Positions 45,376-56,244 of a DNA stretch of 64,000 nucleotides are shown one piece after another (within the stretch, counting starts at the first letter, position 1; the number at the start of each line of letters is the position of its first letter). Under the pieces are notes generated by a model. It made no database searches and was not told the DNA's origin. It saw nothing but the letters and a program-made list of their open reading frames with translations. Source of the stretch: Prionace glauca (lineage: Eukaryota; Chordata; Chondrichthyes; Carcharhiniformes; Carcharhinidae); contig CM075760.1 in assembly GCA_037974335.1 (NCBI GenBank), positions 26,933,402 through 26,997,401 on the forward strand, written 5' to 3'. The position numbers and the translations under genes were made by a program.

Positions 45376-46139
45376 TGGCTTAATTCCGTTCTCTAAAAGC
45401 CATCAACTCCGCTCCATTTCCCTATTATAGAGTCCCCCCCCCCCCCCATCCCCACCCCACAAACTCTACTTTCCCAGACAGGCATGTCCCCCCAGTCACG
45501 TGTGGGATGTGGCTGAACTCAAGGCCCATCCGTGAAAGAGTCACTGCGCCACCCAGCGATGCACCCGTGTAAAAACACCTTCATCTCTGCCTTTTTATCA
45601 TAAAATCCAGAGACAGAATGCGTGAACAATGAGGAGACATCGGTGATTTCATTCATAAATTAGTCCTTCACTGACGAGTTTCAGATAATTCTAAACAGCA
45701 AAGGCTCTGCTTCATCAGAGGCCGATGCAGGACAGTGCTGGGCAGGAAATAGTTCCCTTTACACGGCCCCTTCAAAAGACTATCAGAGTCGATACAGCGT
45801 GGATTGAGAGAACGAATCTCTGCACATTGTCCGATGAAACAATTTCAAGGCTGGCATACCACAAGCTAGATAGAGACAAACATACAGAGCAGTGGGGTGC
45901 AAACAATGAGGTGAAACAAAGAGACTGAAGTGAATTTCACATGAGCACATTATCGATGACACATTTCCAAATTGTGACTGGTGTTATGGGACAATTTGAA
46001 GAGTCCAATACTGTCTTTAACTACAGACAATATCAAACTCACGAGGCAGATAAACCTCCACAACTCTCCGCGCAGGAGCAAGGCGCGAAATACAGATGTC
46101 AATACAAGTGGACAGTGTCATGGACACTGCCAAGCCTCA
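45376..46139. other. Downstream of IgM, unrecognised
   Basis: Contains a C run at about 45428-45449. No gene recognised. Confidence 0.4.
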
Positions 46140-46480
46140 GGCCTGAAGGGGGGCTGAGTAATGAGGGGTTTGTAGGGGGAGGGGGCTGACAGGAGTGTCT
46201 GAGGTGGGAGTGGAACTGAGTGGGCTGTCTAAGTGGTGAGGGGTTGAGTTGGGTTCTGATGGTGTGGGTGGTTGTGTGAGGAGCCTGAGGAGGAGGTGGC
46301 TGAGTGGGGATCTGAGGGGGACAGGGTTGAGTGGGGTTTTGAGGGTGGGGCGGGTGAGTGAGGAGTCTGGGGGGGACTGGTGTGGGTGGGGTGCTGAGGG
46401 TGGGCAGGGCTGATTGAGGTGTCCGAGATTGAAAGAGGCTGAGTGGGTGTCTGAGGGAGAAGGAGGCTTCCAGAGGGTTA
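46140..46480. repeat. G-rich degenerate minisatellite
   Basis: Units of about 30-35 bases such as 'ggctgagtggggatctgagg' and 'ggttgagtggggttttgagg' (G-rich on the + strand), about ten copies, diverged. Confidence 0.75.
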
Positions 46481-46489
46481 TGGGATAGG

Positions 46490-46590
46490 GTCTGGCTGGG
46501 ACTATTGTGGCTCATTTGGACTGGTGCAGGCCCGATGGGCCAAATAACTTCCTCCTGCACGGTTGGAATTCTATGATTCTATGATATAAA
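46490..46590 (+). repeat. SINE 3' end
   Basis: Contains 'gcaggcccgatgggccaaat', 'aacttcctcctgcacgg' and the end 'gattctatgattctatga'. Confidence 0.75.
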
Positions 46591-46732
46591 CACGGATTGT
46601 TGTTGATTAACACGGGATGGAATTGTCCTATCCCGCCCATTATGATTCCCATGGCAGGCGAGACACAGACCATATAAAAGTCCGATAACCTCAGGCGGGG
46701 ATTTTCTGGCATTGGAACAAACACGGCCGAAA

Positions 46733-47075
46733 AATCATAGAGTCATTGAGGTTTACAGCATGGAAACAGGCCCTTCGGCCCAACTTGTCCATGCTGCCTT
46801 TTTTCATCCACCGCTAAGCTAGTCCCAATTGCCGGCATTTGACCCATTTTCATCGATCTGATCCATCGAACTGACATCATGTTTTTTCACTGTCAAAACT
46901 GTACTCCCTCTGGCACCTTTTCCAGGCACTCACTAACCTGTGTGTGAAACAATTGCCCATCCAGACCCATTTGCATCTTCTCCTCTAACCTTCGGCCTAT
47001 TCCCTCGAGTTTTAGACTCCCCTACTTTTGGGAAAAGATATTGACTATCTAGCTGATCTGTGCCCCTCATTTTTC
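46733..47075 (-). mobile_element. Older CR1 3' half, first part (split by a later CR1)
   Basis: Minus-strand CR1 3' end: 'ggaaacaggcccttcggccc' followed by decayed coding sequence to 'gatctgtgcccctcattttt'. The next bases expected in this family ('aggtcacccctaggc'-type) are found only at 51705, beyond the plus-strand CR1, so the two parts were once continuous. Confidence 0.8.
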
Positions 47076-47403
47076 TCCGGAGGATTGAACCTGGTGGCTG
47101 TGGCTGTGGTGAGTGACTGATTTGAATTAAAAACCGTTATTTTCCTGTACTTCCGGTTCTCGGGGCTTGTTAGAGTGTAGTTTACTTCCGTACCGGAAGT
47201 TAGGCCAGGGGATTGTCGTTAAGGGGGAGCGGGGGGGTATAAAAAAGGGGTAGCAGCATAGAGCGGGCAGTGTCGGGAGCGGGCAGCGGAGTGAGTGGGG
47301 AACAGAGTGAGAAGGGCTTTGGCTCGCTGGGCTGAGGGGAGAGCAGGCTTGGAGAAGGTGAGTGACAGATTTCTACCTTTGGGAGCTTACAGGAGGTTGG
47401 GAC

Positions 47404-48234
47404 ATGGCAGGGAATATAGGTAGGAACGTAAGTTGTATCAGGTGCCACATGTGGGAGTTCATGGTGGTGTCACGTGTCCCCAAGGTCCACATCTGCAGTA
47501 AATGTTTGGAACTGCAGCGCTTGAGGGGCCGGATCAGGCAACTCGAGGGGCGGCTGGAGGACACTTTTCTAGTAAGGGAGAACGAGGCGATAATGGCTGG
47601 GAACCATGAGAAGGAGGAGGTCTCAAGGGCTGAAGAGAAGGGAGGATGGACGACTGTGAGGAGGGGAAAGAGGAAGAAGAAGAGCAGTCAGGGTCCCCCA
47701 GCCTCCCCAGAGGCCTCCCAAGGTTCGTCGACAGAGGCACTGAAAGATAGGCAGGAGGGGGAGACTAACTTAAAGGGACAGAAGGGGGCCGGTAAGGTGA
47801 TAGTGGTAGGGGACGGGAGGGTCATAGGTATCGATAGGAGGTTCTGTGGACAGAGGCGTGATTCCAGGATGGTGGTCTGCTTCCCTGGAGCAGGGGTAAA
47901 GGATGTATCGGACAGGGTAGAGGGAATTTTGAAAGGGGAGGGGGCAGAGGCTGAGGTCATAGTACATGTAGGGGAGGGGGACATAGGAAGGAGGAGTAGG
48001 GTAGAGGTACGTAGGCAATTTAAGGAGTTCGGGGCCAAAGTAAAGAGTAGGACCTCCAGGGTGGCACTCTCTGGGTTGCTGCCCGGTACCAGCAGGGCAA
48101 AGAATGAAGAGATCATGCAGCTGAATGCATGGTTGAGGGATTGGTGGAGGGTAGAGAGGGCTTTACTTTTGTGGATCACTGGGAGGTGTTTAAGAGAGAA
48201 GGGCAATTGTACAGGAAGGGTGGGGAGAATTTGA
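47404..48234 (+). CDS. CR1 ORF1 protein, zinc-binding and esterase-like
   Basis: A 276-residue frame. Residues near the start, CIRCHMWEF and then HICSKC, form a C-x2-C ... C-x2-C zinc site. A coiled-coil-like LQRLRGRIRQLEGRLED follows, then a basic linker (RRGKRKKKSSQ). The C-terminal part KVIVVGDGRVIGIDRRFC resembles the SGNH-type esterase domain known in CR1 ORF1 proteins, but the usual GDS nucleophile motif reads GDG, so esterase activity is doubtful. The upstream ATG at 47362 is possible but not needed. It would act as the RNA-binding partner of the LINE particle. Confidence 0.8.
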   Translation: MAGNIGRNVSCIRCHMWEFMVVSRVPKVHICSKCLELQRLRGRIRQLEGRLEDTFLVRENEAIMAGNHEKEEVSRAEEKGGWTTVRRGKRKKKSSQGPPASPEASQGSSTEALKDRQEGETNLKGQKGAGKVIVVGDGRVIGIDRRFCGQRRDSRMVVCFPGAGVKDVSDRVEGILKGEGAEAEVIVHVGEGDIGRRSRVEVRRQFKEFGAKVKSRTSRVALSGLLPGTSRAKNEEIMQLNAWLRDWWRVERALLLWITGRCLREKGNCTGRVGRI

Positions 48235-48364
48235 ATGGGAGGGGAACTAATGTCTTAGCGGGGAGGTTAGCTGGGGTGTTTACGAAGGGTTTAAACTAAT
48301 ATGGAGGGGGGGTGGGGAGGTGGCTGGGAGAGAGTCGAGTGAAAGGAAAAGTATCAGGGAGAAG

Positions 48365-50955
48365 ATGGTTCTGAGGGACACTTGTGGGTTGAACTGTGTC
48401 TGTTTCAATGCTAGGAGTGTGGTAGGGAAAACGGATGAGCTTAGGGCCTTGATGTTTGTGAGGCAGTTAGATGTGGTGGCTGTAACGGAGACGTGGTTAC
48501 GGGAGGGGCAGGACTGGCAGCTGAATGTTCCTGGGTACAAGTGTTTTAGGTGTGACAGAGGAGGGATGAAGAGAGGAGGAGGGGTGGCACTGTTAGTCAA
48601 GGAAAGCATCACAGTAGTGCAGAGGGAGGACGATATGGAAGAGATAAGGATTGTGTCAGTGTGGGTGGAGTTGAGGAATAAAAAGGGAGAGATCACATTG
48701 CTAGGGGTGTTCTATAGGCCAACAACCCAAAGTCAGTGGAGGAAGGCATTTGCAGGGGCATTTTGGACAGGTGCAGGAAGAACAGAGTGGTTGTAGTGGG
48801 TGATTTTAATTTTCCTGGAGTGAATTGGAGGGGGCCTAGAGCTGGGGGTACGGAGGGAGAGGAGTTTGTGAACTGTGTTATGGAAGGGTCGCTAGAGCAG
48901 TATGTAACTAGCCCGACTAGGGGAGGGGCTATACTGGATCTAGTGTTGGGAAACGAACCTGGGCAGGTGGGTGAGGTAGAGATACGCGAACATGTGGCGA
49001 ACAGTGATCACAAGTCCGTCTACTTTAGGATAAAAATGGAAAGGGACGAGTGCCGTCCGAGTGGGAGTGTGCTGAACTGGGGAAAGGCGAGCTATGGCAG
49101 GATTAGGAGGGAGCTGCAGCAAACTGATTGGGAGGGACTGTTAGCTGGCAAGTCCACGGTTGGCAAGTGGGAGGCATTTAGGGACAAAATGAAATGGTTG
49201 CAGGGGAGGTATGTTCCGGTTAAGCGAAAGGATGGGAAAGGAAGGATTAGACAGCCGTGGATTACGGAGGATATTGAAGACTTGGTCAGGAAGAAGAGGG
49301 AGGCGTATGTTAGGTCAAAACAAATAGGTACGGAGAGTGCGCTGGAAGAATACAGCGAGAGTAGGAGGGAGCTAAAAAGGGGAATTAGAAGGGCGAAGAG
49401 AGGGCATGAGATGGCTTTGGCTGGTAGGATTAAGGAAAATCCAAAGGCATTTTATTCCTATATCAGAGGCAAGAGAGTAGTTAGAGGGAAAATTGGTCCT
49501 CTTAGGGACAAGAGTGGTGAGTTGTGTATTGAGTCGGAGGGGATGGGGGAGCTCCTGAATGAATACTTTGCGTCGGTATTCACAAAGGAGAGGGGTTCGG
49601 AATCGTGTGGTCTCTTGGAGGGAGTGGAGGTTTATTTGCAGGATATAGTTATTACGAGAGAGGAAGTGCTAGGGCTTTTAGGTAGCGTAAGGATGGATAA
49701 AGCTCCGGGGCCTGATGGTATTTATCCCAGGCTGCTTAGGGAGGCGAAAGATGAAATTGCTGGGCCTCTGGCGCAAATCTTTGTCTCTTCTTTGGACACA
49801 GGTGAGGTCCCAGAAGACTGGAGGGTAGCAAATGTGGTCCCGTTGTTCAAAAAAGGCAGTAGGGATAACCCTGGGAATTATAGACCGGTGAGTTTGACGT
49901 CGGTGGTAGGGAAGTTAATGGAAAAAATACTTAGGGGTAGGATGTATGAGCATTTGGAGCGTTGCGATCTGATTAGGGATACGCAACATGGCTTTGTTAG
50001 AGGGAGATCTTGCCTTACAAATCTGGTGGAATTCTTTGAGGAGGTGACAAAAACGGTTGACGATGGGAGAACCGTTGATGTCATCTATATGGATTTCAGT
50101 AAGGCGTTTGACAAAGTCCCTCACGGTAGGCTGGTAGAAAAGGTTAAGGCGCATGGGATACGAGGCCAGGTAGCTAGGTGGATTGAGAACTGGCTGGGAA
50201 ATAGGAGACAGAGGGTAGCTGTGGAAAGGACCTTGTCGGGCTGGAGGCCAGTGACCAGTGGTGTGCCGCAGGACTCAGTACTGGAACCTCTCCTCTTTGC
50301 AGTCTACATAAATGACTTGGAAGAGGGCGTAGGTGGTGTGATTAGCAAGTTTGCTGATGATACCAAGATGGCAGGGTTGGCGGGTATGGAACTGGATTGT
50401 CAGGTGATACAACAGGATATAGATAGGCTGGTGCAGTGGGCAGATAGGTGGCAGATGGCATTTAATCCTGACAAATGCGAGGTGATGCATTTTGGACAGA
50501 ATAATGCAGAGAGGAGCCATGAGATTAAAGGGAGGCCGATTAGGAGTATAAACATACAGAGGGACCTGGGAGTGCAGGTTCACAAATCCATGAAGGTTGC
50601 ATCACAAGTGGAGAAGGTTGTTAGGAAGGCTTATGGGATGTTGGCCTTTATAGGAAGGGGCATAGAGTATAAAAGCTGCTGTCTAATGCTTCAGTTGTAC
50701 AGAACGTTGGTTAGACCGCATTTGGAGTACTGCGTCCAGTTCTGGTCACCTTACGACCGGAAGGATGTGGAGTCTCTGGAAAGGGTGCAGAGGAGGTTTA
50801 CCAGGATGTTGCCTGGCATGGGGGGACTGGGTTACGAGGAGAGGTTGAAGAAACTGGGACTATTCTCCTTGGAAAGGCAGAGATTGAGAGGGGACATGAT
50901 AGAAGTATATAAGATAATGATAGAGTTAATAGTGAGAGACTGCTCCCTAGACTAG
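48365..50955 (+). pseudogene. CR1 ORF2, endonuclease and reverse transcriptase
   Basis: The endonuclease begins CVCFNARSVVGK, with ETWL (catalytic Glu), GVALLVKES and LLGVFYRP in the first frame. A frame change near 48735 leads to VVVVGDFNFPGVNW, GAILDLVLG and NSDHKSVYF. The reverse transcriptase has RVANVVPLFKKGSRDNPGNY, TQHGFVRGRSCLTNL, VIYMDFSKAFDKV, SGVPQDSVLEPLLF (two Gly of the usual GVPQGSVLGPLLF lost) and the catalytic FADDTK. A second frame change lies near 50920. It copied the element's RNA into the genome by target-primed reverse transcription, but this copy is defective. Confidence 0.9.
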
Positions 50956-51361
50956 ATACAAACACGAGAGGTCATCATTTAAGGGTGAGGGGGGAGAGGT
51001 ATAATTTGGAGGTGAGAAGAAGGTTCTTTACGCAGAGAGTTGTGGGGGTCTGGAACGCGCTACCGAGTAGGATGGTGGAGGCAGGAACATTGGACTCGTT
51101 TAAGATGCAGTTAGATAGGCACATGAGTGAAACGAGAATGGAGGGATATGGTAGGGGATATTAAATAGGGTTAAACCTCGGGAGACACCGGAAAGGCAGG
51201 CTGTAAGATTGATATTTTTGACTTTATTCCACAGGTGGAGGTCCACCTCGTGTCAAACGAGGGGCATTCACACGGCGGGTCGTGCCTGGGCTGCTCTTGG
51301 AAGTTCCAGGAGTGGCCTAGAACTTCGTGTCGGTGTGTGTGCTTGATCCTGGACCGGTAGA

Positions 51362-51530
51362 TGGGCGCCGCAACAGCTCAGTGACTAGCACTGCTAGCTG
51401 TGCAGGCACATGGATTTGGGCCTGTGTCTGTGGGAGTTTGCGCATTCTCCCTGTGGTTGCGTGGGTTTCCTCCGGGCGCTCCGGTTTCCTCCCACACCCC
51501 AAAAATGTGCTCTCAGGCTAACCGGTTTTT
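51362..51530 (+). repeat. SINE-like segment within the CR1 3' UTR
   Basis: Reads like the body of the shark tRNA-SINE ('gctcagtgactagcactgct', 'gtgggtttcctccgggcgct', 'ccggtttcctcccacac') yet lies inside the LINE 3' UTR. The same arrangement occurs at about 10760-10920 and inverted at 58905-59050, so it is a fixed part of this CR1 subfamily. Confidence 0.75.
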
Positions 51531-51690
51531 ACCAAATTGACACTATTTCTTCCCTGAATCTGACTGAGTAGGGTTCCATTCATAGATATGCAGGGTAGAA
51601 TAGGTGCAGGGTGATGTGGCGGCGCGGTCTCGTTGGGCCGAAGGGCCTGTTTCCCGTGCTGGATTGTTCTTTGTTCTTTGTTCTTTTTTT

Positions 51691-52345
51691 TTTGTAGACC
51701 TCCATAAGGTCACCCCTAGGCTTTCTACACAGCCGGGAAAAAGTTCCAGTCTATCACGTTTCTCCTTAAAACACAAACAATCAAGTCCCTATACCCTCCT
51801 AGTGAATATTTTCTGAACTCTTTGTAGTTTAATAATATCCTTCCTCTAACAGGGTGACCAGAGCTGTACGGAGTATTCCGAGTGTGGCCTTACCAATGTC
51901 TTGTACAACTTCAACAAGTTGTCCCAACTCCTTTATTCGCTGTTCTGACCAAGGAAACCAAGTATGCTGATTTCATTCCTCACAACTCTGCCCAACTATG
52001 ACTCCACTTTCAAGGAGCTATGAACATGTACTCTCCCAGATTTCTTGGTTCTCGAACCGTCCCCAATGCCTTAGCATTAAGTAAGTGCTGCCCTGGTTCG
52101 ATCTATCAAATGCATCACCTCGCATTCATCTAAATTAAACTCCATCTGTCATACATCAATCCACTGGCCCAATTGATCAAGATCCCATACAATTAGAGAT
52201 AACCTTTTTTTCACTATCCACTATGCCACCAATCTTGGTGTCAACTGAAAACTTAGTAACCATGCCTCCTAAATTCTCATCCAAATCATTAATATAAATG
52301 ACAAATCACAATGGACCCACCCATGGTGCTGGAAGTCACAAGTTA
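51691..52345 (-). mobile_element. Older CR1, second part after the nested insertion
   Basis: Minus-strand CR1 sequence: 'ctccataaggtcacccctag', 'acagggtgaccagagctgta', 'ccaatcttggtgtcaactga'. It continues exactly where 46733-47075 stops. Boundary on the right is uncertain. Confidence 0.8.
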
Positions 52346-52824
52346 ATTTCTCCAAGATTTTGGGTTCAGACTTTCCCCATTTCTTTCACTGATACGATGC
52401 TGACAGCTCTACATTTCCAGGTTTAAAATGTTTTCCCTTACGGACAGGCTGGGAGGACTTTTGCATAATGTGTTCCTTTCTTTGTCACAATCCCATATCC
52501 CAGCAACATTGAAAGATACTGGTCAACCCTCCCGGCATTTCCAAAATTCCTTCCATCAGGAACGCTCACACAGACACAGACTTATTCTGTGATGCATTGA
52601 CAAAAATATGTTTTGAATGAAAAATATTAACCTGTTTGTTCAGTGACTGTAATTAACGTCGGAATTAATTCAACCAGTCCTAATCGTGTCTCTGGAGCAT
52701 TCCCATCCAGGCTTCATAAAGGAGTTATGCACGGTGTCATTGGGAGTGTCACAGTGATAAGCGGCTCCACAGAGAGGGAGTCGAGGTATCAACATTGGGA
52801 GAGAGAAATTGCAAGCTTTCTGCA
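52346..52824. other. Upstream of GPCR exon 1, unrecognised
   Basis: No named repeat. Presumably contains the promoter and 5' UTR of the GPCR gene, but I see no convincing TATA box. An alternative in-frame ATG lies at 52795. Confidence 0.4.
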
Positions 52825-53041
52825 ATGGACCTGAATCCAGGAAAGGTAGATCTGGACTTTCCCACAATGGATCAGCATCTGAGGGGCACAGATCTGAATG
52901 TTACAACAACTGAGAGAAATTTATACTCGATACTTTACACACTTTCTCAAGATTGGCTGTATACAACTGAGCGTGTTGAATATGTTTTGAAACTGATTCG
53001 ATACTTTTACTATCCAATCCTGGCTATTGTTGGTGTCCCCG
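52825..53041 (+). CDS. GPR139-like G-protein-coupled receptor, exon 1
   Basis: Encodes residues 1-72 plus one base. The N-terminus is extracellular, MDLNPGKVDLDFPTM..., with an N-glycosylation site NVT at residue 25. TM1 starts near residue 61 (RYFYYPILAIVGVP) and is split by the intron. Donor gtaagt at 53042. ATG 52825 gives a 372-residue receptor; ATG 52795 in the same frame would add ten residues (MGERNCKLSA) and cannot be excluded. Placement of an intron within TM1 fits the GPR139-like family as I know it. Confidence 0.85.
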
Positions 53042-53436
53042 GTAAGTTTCTCCACTGATTATGAATAATGTAGCCCGTATTTAACTCTGCCACTCTTGCC
53101 GTCTGCTCTACCCCGTTTGCAACTGATGCTTGTGGTCTGCGTCCTTATTGAGTTATCACATCTACAAAGCGTGGATCACTATGATAATGCTGCCTATGCT
53201 GTGGGGTTTAATTTGTAAAGATGTAAAAGATGTTTAGGAAGATGAAAAAAAATTGTGAAAACCGGTAGGAGGGGGAAAAGCGTGCAATCTCTTAAAAATG
53301 TGTTTTTGTTTGACGCTGAGATGTTTAAATTGCTGAATACACAGAAACTTTAAGTTGTAACACTTATTCCAGAGGCCAAAAACATAGGGGTTGCCTTGGT
53401 AATTGGCACGGCAGGTTTTGCATTGTGGTCAACACA
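53042..53436. other. GPCR intron, first part
   Basis: No recognised repeat or exon. Confidence 0.5.
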
Positions 53437-54216
53437 GTCCGAAGTCTTACAACACCAGGTTAAAATCCAACAGGTTTATTTGGCACCATTGGCTTTTGGA
53501 ATGTTGTTCTTTCTTCAGGCGAGTGGGTAGCTGTGTTCAAAAATAGGACATGTAAAGACACAAACTCAATTAACAAAATAATGGTTGGAATGTGAGTCTT
53601 TACGGATAAACAAGTCTGAAAGATACAGACAATGTGAGTGGAGAGAGGGTTAAGCACAGGTTAAAGAATTGTGTATTGTCTCCAGCCAGGGCAGTTAGTG
53701 AGATTTTGCAAGTCCAGGCAAGTGGTGGGAGCTACAGATAATGCAACATAAACCCAAGATCACGGTTGAGGCTATACATGTGTGTGTGGGAGTTGGCTAT
53801 CAGTGTCTGGTCAGCGATCCTGCACTGCTGTGTGTCATGAAGGCACCTTAGAGAACGCTTATCTGAAGATCTGAGGCTGAATGCCCGTGACTGCTGAAGT
53901 ATGGCCCAACTGGAAGAGAACATTCCTGGTGATCGACAATCCTGGGTTTGCAAAATCTCAGGAGCTGTCCTGGCTGGAGACAATACACACCTCTACTACC
54001 TGCGCTTGGCCCTCTCTCCACTCACATTGTCTGTATCTTTAAGATTTGATACCTCTAAAGACTCACATTTCAACCGCTATTGTGTAAATTGAGTTTGTGT
54101 CTTTATATGCCCTGTTTGTGAACAGAACTTCCACTCACCTGATGACGGAACAGCGCTCCAAAAACTTCTGCTGCCAAATAAACCTGTTGGATTCTAACCT
54201 GGTGTTGTGAGACTTC
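53437..54216. mobile_element. Foldback element with arms of about 280 bp
   Basis: Left arm 53437-53722 is the inverse of right arm 53943-54216: 'aacaccaggttaaaatccaa'/'ttggattctaacctggtgtt', 'cagacaatgtgagtggagag'/'ctctccactcacattgtctg', 'gtgtattgtctccagccagg'/'cctggctggagacaatacac'. The loop is about 220 bp. The right side continues to about 54262 with 'caacgctggcatctccacat'. Looks like a non-autonomous element with long inverted ends; no coding sequence. Lies in the GPCR intron. Confidence 0.75.
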
Positions 54217-54262
54217 TTACTGTACTTACCCCAGTCCAACGCTGGCATCTCCACATCATGGT

Positions 54263-54840
54263 TTTGCATTGTGCCAGCCGATAAATTTAAATACAACACA
54301 AAGCTAAAAGGACTCATTTGAAGTTATTGTTGCCAACTTCGAGCCAATCTGAGTCCAGGGTTGTTGATAGGTCATTAGGATTTTATAAAAAAAACACACA
54401 GAACTGCCTTCAGGGCAGATCCACCAGTGCTTGAGCCAGGAGTACAACCAGAAGCAGAGCCCGATCACCTGAAGCAGTTAGATTTAACACAGACATGGAG
54501 AGAAATTATTTCTCTAAATGGAAGGTGAATCTTTTGAATTCATTACCTGAGGATACGGCGGGTGTTAGGACTTGATGAAATTGAGGAGACAGAGTCTCAC
54601 CCTGGGCCATTCCAAGCTTCCTCAAACCCCAGCAGCTTCTTACTTATACTGAGTCAGCTGACCACCACATCATTTTCTCATTGGTTAGATAGCTTACAGC
54701 TTGTTCCCATTGGTCACTATAACAGATCCAATGTGAGTCTGTCGGTTGTTACATTGGTTCCATTCTAACATTCCACTCCAACCCGCTTCTCTCACGACCT
54801 GATCCCTGAAAACCCAACCAACCCACACCCATCACTTCGC
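54263..54840 (+). other. GPCR intron with a possible old CR1 3' scrap
   Basis: 54450-54590 ('atttctctaaatggaaggtg', 'aattcattacctgagg') may be a CR1 remnant. The rest is unrecognised. Confidence 0.35.
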
Positions 54841-54869
54841 AGTTACTGTGACCCCACCAGTTCACCAGC

Positions 54870-55440
54870 TCCTCCGTCTCTTCCTTGTTCGTGGTGTCAT
54901 CGTTGCAGTGGTGTCATCAGCAAACTTGGATATCAAGTTGGAGGGGAATTTGGCCACACAAGTCATCGGTCTATAAGGAATATAGTGGGGCTGAGGACAC
55001 AGTGTTGTGGGGCACCGCTTATGAGGATGATTGTGGAGGAGGTGTTTTGACTGTCCTTATTTATTGTTGTCTGTCAGGTTCAATTTGCAGAGATAGGAGC
55101 CTAGGCCCAGGCCAGAGACTTTGTACATGAGTTTCATTAGAACAATGATGTTAAAGACTGAGCTGTCGTCGACAAACAAGAGTCAGTGTTGCAATATTGA
55201 CTGTAGGGCCAGGGCGATGGCATCTGTGGTCCTGTCTTGGAAATAGGTGAACTGTAGTGGATCCAGGCAACCTGGGAGGCTGGAACTGATTCAAGCCATG
55301 ACGAATCTTTTGCTACATCACGTAATATTGGATATAAGTGTCACTGGACAATAATCATTAAGGCAGGCTATTTGGTTTTCTTTGGTAGCGGCCTTGGTTT
55401 GAGTTTTTCTCACCTGGTGCACAGATCAGGAACTTTCCTA
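54870..55440 (-). mobile_element. L2-like LINE reverse transcriptase fragment
   Basis: On the minus strand the region at 54895-54950 reads like KFADDTTA, the catalytic core. Other blocks ('tagtggatccaggcaacctg' on the + strand, equivalent to LDPLQF) match an L2-type reverse transcriptase in reverse order. It is decayed, with many interruptions. Confidence 0.6.
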
Positions 55441-55594
55441 CTGAGAGAGGACTCGCTGACCTTTACTGGTCCAGTAGGTCATAGTGGGCCAGCTGCAAAT
55501 ACACTGGACACATTGGACAGTAGTATAACAATGAACCCTGAAGCTTTGAAAGCAAACCCTGATAGTTGAGTTCTGTGTCATTCGAGTGTCAGAT

Positions 55595-55690
55595 AATGAT
55601 TTCATAAGAACATAAGAAATAGGAGCAGGAGTAGGCCATCTGGCCCCTCGAGCCTGCCCCGCCATTCAATAAGATCATGGCTGATCTACC
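55595..55690 (-). mobile_element. CR1 3' end, short
   Basis: 'gaacataagaaataggagca' followed by 'cccctcgagcctgccccgcc' and 'attcaataagatcatggctg'. The reverse complement of the terminal type at 2563. Confidence 0.85.
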
Positions 55691-56066
55691 TGTATTGTGC
55701 GAATGGCGGCCACAACGTTGTGGTCTCTCTGCAGTGTTTTGTAAATATAACAGAGATTCTGAGCTGTCGAGGCATTAGGAACCCTCTCTGCCAACTGCTG
55801 TTAGTTTCCAGAGGAAAGGGTGAAACCAACACTGTTTGGTACCAGCCCTCCTACAGGGGTTGTCAGTAGCTATCTGAAAGGTGACAAATTACTACATACA
55901 GGACTCCACTCTGAATTTTCTGACAGGGTTACCCCCACAGCCTTCTCACTCTCCAAATCCCCCATAAATTAGAGAGATTATTTACCTGCAGCTGAGTGAC
56001 GGTCAATGTTGAGGACCCCCGGAAAACTCTTTCCAAAATGTATACTATTTTGGCCCTACCATGGAG
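55691..56066. other. GPCR intron, unrecognised
   Basis: Nothing recognised. Confidence 0.4.
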
Positions 56067-56233
56067 CATCACGGTGGCACAGTTGTTAGCATTGCTGACT
56101 CACAGCATCAGGGACCTGGCTTCAATCCCAGGCTCGGGTCACTGTCTTTGTCCAGTTTGGACCTTCTTCCCGTGTCTGGGTGGGTTTCCACCAAATGTTC
56201 CACTTTCCTCTCACGATCCAAAAGACGTGTTGG
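56067..56233 (+). mobile_element. tRNA-derived SINE, 5' part
   Basis: 'catcacggtggcacagttgt', 'cttcaatcccaggctcgggt' and 'ccaaaagacgtgttgg'; 3' part missing, replaced directly by a CR1. Confidence 0.8.
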
Positions 56234-56244
56234 ATCATAAAAAT

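Larger units (their letters stand above)
47076..51690 (+). mobile_element. Near full-length CR1-type LINE
   Basis: About 4.6 kb: GC-rich 5' UTR, ORF1 (47404-48234), ORF2 (about 48365-50955, two frame changes) and a 3' UTR ending in 'ttctttgttctttgttc' at 51667-51690. It sits inside an older minus-strand CR1 (46733-47075 plus 51691-52345). It serves as the reference for truncated copies at 8925-11635 and 58735-59640. Confidence 0.92.

Noticed and set aside
47404-48234. Host zinc-finger gene
   Set aside because: The frame lies just upstream of CR1 ORF2 in a full LINE layout and has the zinc plus esterase-like arrangement of CR1 ORF1.
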